Counted from the first letter of the stretch, positions 1 through 9,064 are shown. The stretch: 10,728 bases of DNA from Hamiltosporidium magnivora (GCA_004325065.1 PITI01000571.1:1-10728); one strand, 5' to 3'. The notes: a model not told the origin generated them from the letters alone. A program made the numbers and translations.

Positions 1-560
1 AGGTATAACCTGCTACTTAGCTTTCCTGGCTTTAAATGGTTTTTTTGTTTTATATCTTCCGGGCGCTAAGTCTTCTAACCCGAGTGAGCAAGGCTAGGTT
101 TCCATGCTTTTACATGGCAATTACCTACATGTTCAGCTGCGGTCTGCAATCTGGTTACATAAAAAACTACAAATAAATTTGTAGAAAAAGTTTCTCCATT
201 TCTTAGACCTCTCCTCCTCATAACAACTCCCATGGAACAACCGAAGATGTAGTGTGGTTGTAATCACACCCTATATCTAAACAATGACCTCACACTAGTT
301 TCATACACTCATTGCCAAGCAGAAAGTTTTTTATGTGGTTATCCTCCCTCCACTAATGACGAACATAATAATATTGGTTTATTTTATAGCAAAATTAGGA
401 TTGAGTTTGCGTCATAATATATGAATATGATAATTTCTAGTAGGTGTTTTGTATACGTTTTCCACAACACCTAACGAGCCCAGTTTTAAATTACTCATTT
501 CTCTTATCATGAGAAACTGAAATCCTCGGTCATACGTTTTTTCCAAAACGATTTAGGTCG
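1..560. other. Gene-free, relatively GC-rich segment with inverted repeats
   Basis: No gene is recognised here. By hand count the first 360 bases are about 40% G+C, against roughly 20-30% in most of the window, so the segment probably has a different origin or was under different constraint. Short inverted repeats are visible: ACTTAGC (15-21) with GCTAAGT (65-71); TAGGT (95-99) with ACCTA (123-127), enclosing CCATG (102-106) and CATGG (113-117); an 18-bp palindrome at 167-184; and TTTCTC (498-503) with GAGAAA (511-516). On the minus strand one frame is open from 263 down to 78, with an ATG at 233 giving 52 codons, but it resembles no family I know and stops follow at once. It could be the end of another decayed transposon or a structured RNA. 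I found no tRNA B-box and no rRNA signature. Confidence 0.4.
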
Positions 561-1086
561 CATTTCTAAGAAGGGTCGAAGAAATATTTTATTTTTGACA
601 TTTGATTTTAGTGTTTTGAAATAAATAGAATGTATTTTTTAAAAAACCTCTGAATTAAATAAAATGTAGCATAAATAAATAGAGACAACATAGAAAACAA
701 AACCACTTGTTTATATCTCAAAGAGAATCATTATCAAACTAAATGTCGAAAATAGTTAGTAAAGACATTTATAAAATTAATGTTGGTAAACAAAGGGCTT
801 AAAATTCCTGATTGGTACTTAAAATGTTTCGATTTAAAAAATTTTGTAAATTTAAGAAGCAAATTCTATTGAACATCAAACTATAATTGAAAAGAATAAA
901 ATTAAACCACAAATCTAAAACAAGGATCTCGGAAATTATTACTCCGAGGGTCATATTGATTTACATGGTTTTTAGATCAATATAATAATCCTGCAATCAA
1001 TATAAGAATTATTTTCAAGAAATAAAATTTGAAACATAAAAGTATAATTACTACTTGAGATTTATTAAAGAATCGTTTATCCTACC

Positions 1087-2221
1087 TCAGCCTCCTGCAA
1101 ATGCCAATATTTTCTGATAAAAGGAACTACAATGTTCTGTCGTCATCTCATTAAATTTTTCACAAATATAATATTCTCAACTGAGGCTTCGTATGGACAC
1201 CATCTCGAGTTAATTTATTTTTTCAGACTGAGAATGCATTCTCAATTAGATTAAAAAATTGAGAGTAAGGTGGAAGGTATTTTATTTGATACGAGGCAAT
1301 TTCCTCATCATCATTCAATCCAAGATAGTGATGAATTCTCGCATTGTAAATTACAAATATAGAAGTCGAAATCCTTTGCCATTGACACATTCATATATCT
1401 ACTTAATAGATAATCTGAAGTCCTCTTCATTTATGGCTCTCTCATGAATCTTATGGTATATCCTACCTTATTTGTTCATTTCCTCGACTACTAAAATATT
1501 TCTACTTCGGGCTGGAGTCACAGATAGGTATGCAGATTCACCTCTCCTATTACAGCCTCTACTGAGGTGTATTACTACCGCAACCCCCAAATTCATCTAA
1601 AAAAACAAAGTTTTTGTCATCATTATCAACCTCCAACTCACGAAAACTAGTTGCGTAATTTGTCCTGAACTCAATTTGCGAGGGTGAATTTCTACGCACA
1701 GGCACTAATGTTACACGCTTTAGAATTTAATGGAACTCTCTTAGTGCGCGATCAATTGTACTAGGGGACACATCAACATTAAATGTTGCAGTTGACCCAT
1801 TCTGCCAACTCATGAAGGGTTTTTGTACATCCAAATCAACATAGGTTTGTAAGCCTTTTTTGATTTACAAAGTAAACTTTAAGCGCCTATCCAGACCGCT
1901 TTTCTCGAGAAATACCAAATCAGTTTTAAAAAATCGTCAACGATACTATTAATCGTCTGTAATTTATTCGAAGCATCGAGGCCATTGCTAACATAGAATG
2001 GCCTTCAAATGTATTTGCAAATATGCGTTCTTGATCATTATTAGAAACTATTTGTTTTCTCAAGGTTGGAATTGTGGTTAGTGGGTGATTTTCATCGCGT
2101 GATCACGATATTTTTCCAAGACAAGCAAATCATTTTCACATTCTATACATTCTGGCGTTTCATCGACATAAAAATGATATTTTTTCTCGTGGGTATTTTT
2201 ACCTGAAAAAGAGTCTGACAT
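1087..2221 (-). pseudogene. Broken IS630/Tc1-like DDE transposase
   Basis: Reading on the minus strand from the ATG at 2219-2221 to a stop at 1087-1089 gives about 378 codons' worth of sequence, a normal length for this family, but the frame changes at least four times and there are several in-frame stops. Recognisable parts in order: an N-terminal helix-turn-helix region (about 2070-1935); a second DNA-binding part containing STIDRALREFH (about 1760-1730); the first catalytic Asp in FLDEFG (codon 1595-1597); SAYLSVTPARSRNI (about 1537-1495); the block that should carry the second catalytic Asp, here IYNARIHHYLG with Tyr in its place (codon 1346-1348); and LPPYSQFFNLIENAFSV with the third acidic residue, Glu (codon 1241-1243). 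This block order is that of the DDE_3 transposase group. It is certainly non-functional. The 62-codon plus-strand ORF at 1259-1447 is only its antisense shadow. Confidence 0.85.
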
Positions 2222-2274
2222 GGAAGTTAATTTTTAATGAAATAAATCATTTTTTATTTTTAAAAATAATCATT

Positions 2275-2365
2275 ATATTGATTGCAGGAATTATCATATT
2301 GATTGCAACAATTATGATATTGATCGAAAAATTATGATATTGATTGCAAGGATTATTATATTGAT
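2275..2365. repeat. Five ATATTGAT iterons at the right transposon end
   Basis: The octamer ATATTGAT occurs at 2275, 2296, 2317, 2337 and 2358, a spacing of 21, 21, 20 and 21 bp, within a longer unit resembling ATTATGATATTGATTGCAAG. At the left end the reverse complement ATCAATAT occurs at 976 and 996 (20 bp apart). The array lies between the transposase start and the element tip, where Tc1/mariner elements often have transposase-binding repeats. A role in transposase binding is an inference from position and near-helical-turn phasing. Simple decay of a longer terminal repeat is the alternative. Confidence 0.75.
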
Positions 2366-2381
2366 TGAAAACCCCCATATA

Positions 2382-3273
2382 AATAGAATTAATGGCCAAT
2401 AAACATAAACCTTTATATCAATATATTTAAAATTATTTCTTAAAGTTTAATGTATAAAGCTTCATATGAACTGTCAAACTTCTATTAGACATTCAAAAGA
2501 ATAAAAATGTATCTTGACGAATCTTTAAAAAAATATTTTTATTTAATAAATTTCTGAGGTAAAATATCTTTTTATTTTAATGCATTCTCTAGTACCTCTT
2601 ATCGGAGAATATTTTCTGCTCTAAAATCTGATATTTATTTATGTTTATCTTCGGTTCCTCTAGTGTGATTCCACCATGTGAAATATGGGGTGTATGATTT
2701 TTGATTTAAAAGTTTTTAAGAACATCTAGCTCGTTACTTACTTATTTTAAAAGGATGTTGATTTCTTCTTCATCTACGTAATCTTAATGACACCTATTCA
2801 CGCCCTTTACCAGCATTCCTCGAAATTTGGTCTCAACTCGGATCCTCTTCATTGATCAAATGAAATCGTTTCGATTGTCCTCTTAAATACTATCAACTGA
2901 ATGTATGCATTTATATTTATGGGTAGTTAAGTATTTTAAGTTACTACAAAAGCAAATTACCAATTTAAATTAAAAGTTAGAAAAAAATGGAGAAAATTGA
3001 GAAGAAATCGCTAAGTTCGAAAAGACTAAATTTTTTGATCTTTAAATTACTGGAAACGCATAATTAACACCATTCTAAAATTATTTTTTTATAATTATGC
3101 TTTTACTTTTTTACGCTTGGCCTACAATCTATCGGCTATCTTATATTCATTTTACACGTATAGTATTCACTTTAAAATAATTTGTGGTTCATAAAATAGA
3201 AACAATTAATCTGCTCTACATTATCGACGATAAAAACGTCTTAAACTCAAAAACCGTTTAATCGGTTTCAAAT
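2382..3273. other. AT-rich gene-free stretch with a weak minus-strand coding relic
   Basis: No intact gene is present. On the minus strand one frame from 2858 down to 2589 reads like eroded coding sequence, with open runs of about 23, 13, 11 and 38 codons separated by stops at 2784, 2742 and 2706. Its last run (2705-2592) includes HISHGGITLEEPKINI, and the first includes RGMLVKGVN. The residue mix looks more like protein than random AT-rich translation, but I recognise no family and the number of stops is only modestly below chance. A hairpin of AAACCG (3251-3256) and CGGTTT (3263-3268) ends the stretch. Nothing else stands out. Confidence 0.3.
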
Positions 3274-3465
3274 ATGACTTCGACACCGCAATGCGAACTA
3301 TTCAGTAAAACGAAGCAATATAATCAATTCTCTAGTGCGGGATGCAATTTTTGCTTTATAATCTCCTGTCAGATCGGAAAGCGTTTTAGGACTATCAAAT
3401 ATTATGTTTTTATGTCTTTACTGTTTTTTATTTTTATCTTTGTTTTCTCATCACTATTGTTATGA
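3274..3465 (+). CDS. Doubtful 63-codon ORF with C-terminal hydrophobic segment
   Basis: This is an ATG-initiated ORF of 63 codons, unusual in this otherwise gene-free part of the window. Residues about 44-63 (VFMSLLFFIFIFVFSSLLL) form an uninterrupted hydrophobic run that could be a tail-anchor membrane segment. The first 40 residues are polar, with cysteines at 7, 24, 27 and 32. No C-run start motif lies just upstream, unlike the two real genes. AT-rich DNA readily gives Phe/Leu/Ile-rich runs by chance, because T-rich codons encode them. No family is recognised. A chance ORF is the likelier reading. Confidence 0.15.
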   Translation: MTSTPQCELFSKTKQYNQFSSAGCNFCFIISCQIGKRFRTIKYYVFMSLLFFIFIFVFSSLLL

Positions 3466-3951
3466 TATGTAAAATAATCGAAAAAATGCACATAGTCATT
3501 TTCCAATAGAAAAAATATCTTATTTTTATAACTTTTGGTTCTTCTTAATTGTTTTACCTGGGGCAAAGAAAATAATTAATCTCATTATTATAACTAAAAA
3601 TCTAATATAAGCTTAATGTATTTCTATTTATTTTATTTACTTAATTTAAATACATAAGAATACGGACAAAAAGAGACAGGTATATTGTGAATGCAGAACT
3701 TTAAAAATACATTAAAGACTCGGGTCTTTGTTATATAGTTAACAATGGGGTAATATGTGTTGTTTGGAAAACTATAATATCAGCTCTTAATGAACAATAT
3801 AAAAAATCATTATGAAATCAAAATTTTCAAAAATATTTGGGAAACATTAAAATTTGCGACAGTAAATTATGGAGAGTTAAAGCCATCATTTAAATATCAA
3901 ATTGTTGTTTAAAGAAGTAAATATAAGATAAATAGCCGCAACCTAACCTAG

Positions 3952-4671
3952 TTTTCATATGGCTTATCTGTTAGAAAAACTTTGTTAATCTTTTATAGGC
4001 AGAAAATTAATAAAAAAAAACCGTATCATCGTTGGGTGATTATAAATGTTTCAAAAAAAGTTAATACGCTTAAGAACATTGGTTTGTTTGTACACAAAGT
4101 AGTTAGAGATATATACACGCAGCAGAAAATATTATTTGACCATATTCTGACATTTAAAACACCCGGAATAGGTTTTTGTAACTCTTGATGAGTCAAATAA
4201 TGTTTCTTGTATATTCAGGTGTTACCTTTTATTTCAAAAGATTTATCAAAATTTTGAAACATATGAAGAGCTCTTAACGTCTTTGGAATTTACAGCACCG
4301 TCATTGTTTTGTATATATTAAAAAAAACTTGTAAAGAAGAAATCTTAGATTGAAGAACTTGGTGTTTATTAAAGCTGGTTGCCGGGAATAATAAAGGTAT
4401 TTTTGCTCTTGTATTGACGTTCGTGGCAAAAGACGCTGGTTCAGAGTCGTTGATATATTGTAGGATTTCTTAAAGGCTATTATGTGTAAAATACCTGGAC
4501 ATTTCGAGATATATAAAACTGACCATATCAATCAATATCTATACTGAATTTCTTGCAGTATATTATCGTCATTTGGCGATAGCACTGAATAAGGTAAGAA
4601 AATATTTTTCTTATTATACAGAAGTTCTCTGGATCAGTCGTGGCAAGTTTATAAGTAGTTTTTCAAAATTA
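3952..4671 (+). pseudogene. Eroded coding region, family uncertain (transposase or integrase relic?)
   Basis: One plus-strand frame is open for 78 codons (3952-4185, no ATG), and the same frame is again unusually open at 4267-4350, 4354-4470 and 4474-4671 (28, 39 and 66 codons). Across about 240 codons it has seven internal stops, clearly fewer than expected at this base composition. The first part contains PYHRWVIINVSKKVNTLKN followed by VHKVVRDIY, a pattern loosely like a retroelement integrase core. In a neighbouring frame, 4413-4544 contains CIDVRGKRRWFRVV and later IPGHFEIYKTDHINQYL, which loosely resembles ISXO2/Merlin-type transposases around their second Asp. These readings conflict, and both rest on visual similarity only. 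It is not an intact gene. Confidence 0.3.
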
Positions 4672-7317
4672 TAATAATTATCGAAATATTTTAAAATGGA
4701 TGGAATCATTCCCATTCAAAGCTAAATAATGAAAAAGACCATTGAAATAAGTTTTTGAAAGATTTAACAGAACATATGAACGCTTTAAAAAAAAAATTTA
4801 AAGAAAAAAACAGATGCTAGTTGAATTATAAACTCAAATTAAATCAATTCGTCTAAAAATAGTCTTTTTTAAATATCAAATAAAACAAAATCATTTTTAT
4901 ATTTTCGTAAACCAAACATTTGTGGAACACCGAGAGAGATTATTACTAATGAAGTTTTCAGTTGAAACCTCAGATAATTTTAAAATAACTTTTGGCAGTA
5001 TTTTTGATTTTAATTTAGTAAGCGTCTATTTAGAATTTTTCGAAATTCTTTTACTGCTACTATTGAAATTTTGGCTCCATAACTTCAATTTGAATTAATA
5101 GATTTGCTTTAAAGTGAAATTTAACGAGAAATTATTTAAATTCGAAATTATTGAAATTTTAATAGAGGCTTCTAGTAAAACATTTCAATCACGCTTATAA
5201 ATTTGTTCGCGGTTTTATTTATCCTTTGCCATTACATATCTTTGTAAAAAAACACGCTTAACATGAAATACACAAGAACATTTCGGATTTAATTGAAAAT
5301 AAGTCTTTGAAATCATTATTGATAATTTTACGTTAAATTTAACCCAAAACTTCAAAAAATCATTATAATCAAATCTACTACACATTAATCTGCTTAATAA
5401 TAAATTATGCCTCACAATTTGTTATTTCCCTTTGGATTGGTTATATGAAATAATAAAATATACGATTAATGTTGATTGAACGTTTTAATTAAAAAAATTC
5501 TTTTATTGTAAGTTCTTAACAAAAATTATCTATAATATAATTTTTTTATTCTATTGTCTTACTAAAGAAAACCTACAATACAAAAAAAAACGTAGAGAGC
5601 CTGAGAAATACATCAGTGAGTCGTAGTTTAGATACCTCTGATCTTTTAAATCAAAGATTTTAAAAATTATAAGGCATTCACATCTTGTTTTTCTCTATGG
5701 TTTATACACTAAACTTTTTAATGACTTTTTTGTTTTCTTTTATAACTTAATAGCATTTCTGGTTTGTTTTTTAAGCAGAAACTGCATTTTCACTGTGATC
5801 TTAGCGAAATGCGCCAAGTACTTGGTTTTAAACTTAGAAGCACATAAAATATGCATAAAATTTATTGAAAAATTACTTATTACTCTTTTTTTAATCGGAA
5901 AATAATCGTACAGTTGAAATAATCTTCTTGTAGTTTTCTTAAAATCACAATGTCTCTATTAATGTTAAAGCTTTTATACTTTACCGGAAATCACTTTAAA
6001 AGAAATTAAAATATCAATAATTTCTAATTCATTTTTGTTAGAAGGCTGATTAATCATATTTCTTAAATTCATCACGTAAAGTGCATACAATTTGATAGCA
6101 ATACAATCAAGACATTTAATATTTAAATTTTTGAATTATTTTGATTGGTGATGTAATTAGATTTAAAGTTTTTAGATAATCTCCGAAACTTAACTTGATT
6201 ATAGCGCAATGATACCCTTAAATTTTTTATTAAGGAATTCTATTGACTAAAACCGTGTGTTTGTTAAGATATATATTCAAAGACTTGGTTTTTGCTATCA
6301 TAGACTTAAATAAATTATCATATTTTAAATTAAACTCTCACATGATTTTCTTTAAAGATTTTGTTACAGAAGAATAGATATTTTTTTCTTTAAAACTGTC
6401 TCGTAAAATAATTAGAGACTCTGGGCTTATAAATTTTATTTTTAAAGGTATGCTTCCAAGTAATTATTTAGTTGTTTTATTATATTTCTTTGTTCAAATA
6501 AATATTTAATAAATTAGAGAGAAGTAGCGTACAGATTCTATCAAGCAAAAATAAACGACATACAATTTAACTAATTGAGTGATGAATTCCATCTTTCTAT
6601 TACTGAATATTTTATTCTTTGTATCCACAATGGATTCAATTCATTTCAAAATAATTTTTTTTTATATTTCACACAAATATTTTTTATTTCTGTTAATTTA
6701 CTAAAAAAATGTTTACTAAGCAATATGTTTCAGTAAAATAATATGCGATAAAAATACTTTCTTCTTTCATATTTAATAATTTTAAATTTATATTATGACA
6801 TTTAAACTATACTAACGTATTGAGAAAAAGCTATTTATGAATATTACTTGTTGTAATATATGTGGGTCTAGGTGAGATCTTCATAACTTTTTTCTCAAAC
6901 CTTGTATATATGATTAATACTGATATCTTTTGAAATAATTATTGATCCAAGTTTCAAAGAGTAATTGGCTGGTTCAAATAAGAAATATATTTTTCAAAAG
7001 TTTGTAGAATATTTCATAATTTTAAAAAATAGTTTTAACATGAAACAATATAATGTTGTATTGAATAACTATATTATTATAAGCTCATATGCAGTAGATA
7101 AAATATTTTTTTCATAAATTATTTTCTAATTATCTAAAGAGATACTTCTTTCACTGTACAGATGTGTTTTAGTTTAAGTTTTATTATAATTTTTAGAAAA
7201 TGTAAGAACATTATCAATAATTTTATGTTTTTCTTTCTGTTTTTGGTACAAAATTTTATTCTTTAACCCATTTAATAAAAAAATTTTTGTTTATAACGTT
7301 TAACAAATAAAACTGAT
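4672..7317. other. Long AT-rich gene-free stretch
   Basis: About 2.6 kb has no ATG-initiated ORF of note and no C-run plus ATG pair of the kind seen at the two real genes. An open run at 4873-4962 encodes KSFLYFRKPNICGTPREIIT and may be a scrap of a retroelement integrase. Small symmetric sequences occur, such as the perfect 12-bp palindrome CCAAGTACTTGG at 5814-5825 and ATCTTT/AAAGAT around 5640-5660. The antisense ORF at 5215-5415 begins with GTG, lacks any family signal and is taken as chance. Otherwise I see only homopolymer-rich AT sequence. Confidence 0.55.
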
Positions 7318-7322
7318 CCCCC
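7318..7322 (+). promoter_or_regulatory. Microsporidian CCC-like start signal of NMD3
   Basis: A run of five C residues ends two bases before the ATG at 7325, in surroundings that are otherwise almost all A and T. Microsporidian genes commonly carry such a CCC-like motif just upstream of the start codon, thought to mark transcription initiation. It supports ATG 7325 as the true start and implies a very short 5' leader. Confidence 0.75.
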
Positions 7323-7324
7323 TA

Positions 7325-8632
7325 ATGATTTTATGTTGCAAATGTGGCACACAAATTGAACCGCGTAATTTAAATATGTGTGATTTTTGTAGAGCAACAG
7401 AAATGTCGACCACTGATTTTAAAAAAGATGACATGATTGAGTGTTGTAGATCGTGTTCAAGATATTTATACAACAAATCATGGTATTCTGCTGAATGGCA
7501 CAGTAAAGAATTATTAGATATTCTTCTTAAGAAAGTATCAAGCAAATACGAAATAAACGATGCACATTTTTTATATACCGAACCGCATTCCAAGCGAATT
7601 TTAATAAAAATAATTTATACAAATCAGAACATAGAACATCCAATAGAAATAAAATTTGTTATAAAAAACAAGCAATGTACAGATTGTCAAAGAATAGAAG
7701 CTAAGCAGTTTTGGAATTGTATTGTGCAAGTACGTCAAAAAGTAGAACACAAAAAAACTTTTTTATATTTGGAACATATTTTACTTGAGAATAATATTAT
7801 TGGGGGTGAAATAACGAACATTAAAGACAGAAAAGACGGTGTCGATTTTTATTTTCTTGATCGTGCAGAAGCAGTAAAATTTTTTAATTTTGTTAAAGAA
7901 AGTGTATGTTGTAGAACAAAAACCTCTGAAAGACTTATAAGCAGGGATCTTAATAGTAACAAAAGTAATTATAAATACAGTTTTTCTATTGAAATCGTTC
8001 CTGTGTGTAAAGATGATATAATTTTTATAAGTGAACGACTTTCTAAATTTTTATCTGTTGATAGATATTTGCTTGTTACTAAGGTGAGTACAAGAATATT
8101 TTGTTTGGATATTAAAAATTTAAAAGTTGTAGAATTTACAGACAAATTTTATTGGCAAAATGAAAAAGAAATTTGTGTGGTTTTTTCATCTAAAAGTTTA
8201 CGAAAGTTTATTGTAAGTGAAGTAGAAGGAGTGAGTAAAAAGGCGTACAGTAAAGAGGTAGAGGGAAGTGATATATATAGTCAGAAATTAAGTAATCAAA
8301 CACAATTATGTTGCTATGATGTTTATGTAACAACTGATTATACAACCAGTGTTCATTGTAAAACACATTTGTATTTGAAGGAAGGTGATTATGTGCTGGG
8401 ATACGATTTTGGGCATGCAAATATCTCAAATGTAGAAGAATGTGATTTTCAAATTATTTTGGTTAAAAGATTTTTTGAAAAAAGTAAAAACAAAAAAACG
8501 AATAAATTTTATAGAAATAGAAATGCGGTTTCGTTTAATGAAGAGAGTGAGTTTAGTTCGCATGGGAAAAATTCTGGAGAATATGATGAAGAAGAAGATA
8601 TTTTGGCTGATTTAACTGGTCTTGAAATGTAA
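7325..8632 (+). CDS. NMD3: NMD3, 60S ribosomal subunit nuclear export adaptor
   Basis: NMD3 binds the late pre-60S ribosomal subunit in the nucleus, recruits exportin Crm1 through a leucine-rich export signal, and is released in the cytoplasm. The 435-residue protein is shorter than the yeast and human forms (about 500-520). It shows four CxxC pairs: C4/C7, C19/C22, C41/C44 and C118/C121. It also has the family blocks SRYL (45-48), TEPHSKRI (85-92), VQVRQKVEHKKTFLYLE (134-150), DGVDFYF (171-177), NYKYSFSIEIVPVCKDD (215-231) and YW (276-277). Residues 381-400 are strongly basic, consistent with a nuclear localisation signal. Residues 419-425 are acidic, followed by ILADLTGLEM, which fits a leucine-rich export signal ending at the last residue. 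The family's N-terminal extension before the first zinc pair is almost absent. The start follows a C-run, and no intron interrupts the frame. Confidence 0.97.
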   Translation: MILCCKCGTQIEPRNLNMCDFCRATEMSTTDFKKDDMIECCRSCSRYLYNKSWYSAEWHSKELLDILLKKVSSKYEINDAHFLYTEPHSKRILIKIIYTNQNIEHPIEIKFVIKNKQCTDCQRIEAKQFWNCIVQVRQKVEHKKTFLYLEHILLENNIIGGEITNIKDRKDGVDFYFLDRAEAVKFFNFVKESVCCRTKTSERLISRDLNSNKSNYKYSFSIEIVPVCKDDIIFISERLSKFLSVDRYLLVTKVSTRIFCLDIKNLKVVEFTDKFYWQNEKEICVVFSSKSLRKFIVSEVEGVSKKAYSKEVEGSDIYSQKLSNQTQLCCYDVYVTTDYTTSVHCKTHLYLKEGDYVLGYDFGHANISNVEECDFQIILVKRFFEKSKNKKTNKFYRNRNAVSFNEESEFSSHGKNSGEYDEEEDILADLTGLEM

Positions 8633-8664
8633 TTTTTGAGATATTTTTTTGTTTAATTTTTTTA

Positions 8665-8670
8665 AATAAA
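8665..8670 (+). terminator. Possible polyadenylation signal of NMD3
   Basis: AATAAA lies 33 bases downstream of the NMD3 stop codon and is followed by T-rich sequence. The hexamer is easily formed by chance in DNA this AT-rich, so only its position speaks for it. Confidence 0.35.
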
Positions 8671-8777
8671 AATATTTCTCAATTTTTTTTTCTTAGTAAA
8701 TCTCTTTCTATAAAATAATCTTATAAATATAGTCTTTATGAATACTTTATTTTTTTTGATAAATTTGTTCTTTAACG

Positions 8778-8930
8778 AATCATTTTTTTCTTTAAAAATC
8801 AGTTATTTATAAATTTTGTTTAATGAATCTGCTTTTTATTAAATTATTTTTTTCTTTAAAAATCAGTTATTTATAAATTTTGTTTAATGAATCTGCTTTT
8901 TATTAAATTATTTTTTTCTTTAAAAATCTG
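8778..8930. repeat. 64-bp tandem repeat, about 2.4 copies
   Basis: Copies run 8778-8841, 8842-8905 and a partial third from 8906 to about 8930. The first two differ at only a base or two: C8790, C8800 and the segment TTTAATGAATCTGC all recur exactly 64 bases later. After about 8930 the third copy diverges, though scraps such as ATGAAT persist. The near-identity points to a recent duplication by slippage or unequal exchange. No coding potential is seen. Confidence 0.9.
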
Positions 8931-9042
8931 TTCTTCAACAAATTATCTTCGATGAATGAGGTAATCATTAAATTATTTCTTATAAAAATTTTTGTAAATT
9001 TTAGATTTTTTCATTTTTCAGTAAAATTTATTACAATAAAAA

Positions 9043-9045
9043 CCC
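9043..9045 (+). promoter_or_regulatory. CCC start signal of the U2AF65-like gene
   Basis: CCC sits 19 bases upstream of the ATG at 9065, in about 200 bp that otherwise contain almost no C-runs. The frame is open upstream to TTG at 9047, but a eukaryotic nuclear gene is expected to start at ATG, so 9065 is chosen. The distance is longer than for NMD3 yet within what microsporidian genes show. Confidence 0.5.
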
Positions 9046-9064
9046 TTTGTTTGATTTACATAAG

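Larger units (their letters stand above)
962..2381 (-). mobile_element. Degenerate Tc1/mariner-IS630-type DNA transposon
   Basis: An element of about 1.4 kb is bounded by imperfect inverted repeats. The left end (about 964-1015) reads CATGGTTTTTAGATCAATAT inward. The right end, read on the minus strand from about 2379, starts TATGGGGGTTTTCAATCAAT, and both continue into ATAATAATCC and further ATCAATAT copies. A TA dinucleotide lies next to each proposed tip (962-963 and 2380-2381), as expected from TA target-site duplication in the Tc1/mariner/IS630 superfamily. A broken transposase fills the inside on the minus strand. The exact ends are inferred by eye and could be off by a few bases. The element looks dead: its transposase has frameshifts, stops and a lost catalytic residue. 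Confidence 0.72.
8633..9064. other. NMD3-U2AF65 spacer
   Basis: The 432-bp spacer is very T-rich on the plus strand. It contains an AATAAA at 8665-8670, 33 bases after the NMD3 stop, which could serve as its polyadenylation signal, a 64-bp tandem repeat, and the C-run start signal of the next gene. No gene is seen. With a separate start motif for each gene, the two are probably transcribed independently. Confidence 0.6.

Noticed and set aside
1259..1447. 62-codon plus-strand ORF
   Set aside because: Antisense to the catalytic part of the decayed transposase.
4301..4531. 76-codon minus-strand ORF
   Set aside because: It begins with TTG and overlaps the plus-strand relic, whose residue patterns look more protein-like. 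I cannot exclude that the relic is on this strand.
5215..5415. 66-codon minus-strand ORF
   Set aside because: It begins with GTG rather than ATG, has no upstream C-run and matches no family known to me.
5508..5520. GTAAGT followed by TTAAC, intron-like signals
   Set aside because: No exon on either side; short AT-rich signals of this kind arise by chance.
5814..5825. Perfect 12-bp palindrome CCAAGTACTTGG
   Set aside because: It stands alone with no gene near and no second copy noticed; one such palindrome in 10 kb is not strong evidence of a site.
7300..7593. 97-codon minus-strand ORF
   Set aside because: It lies almost wholly antisense to the N-terminal part of NMD3, whose zinc-ligand pattern and family blocks leave no doubt about the coding strand.
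8213..8218. GTAAGT, a 5' splice-site-like hexamer inside NMD3
   Set aside because: It is in frame within uninterrupted coding sequence that continues to align with the family, so no intron is needed.
8208..8429. 73-codon minus-strand ORF
   Set aside because: Antisense to NMD3; it has no family signal of its own.
9047..9064. Six-codon N-terminal extension of the U2AF65-like gene from TTG
   Set aside because: Start codons other than ATG are not expected in a microsporidian nuclear gene, and an in-frame ATG follows at 9065.
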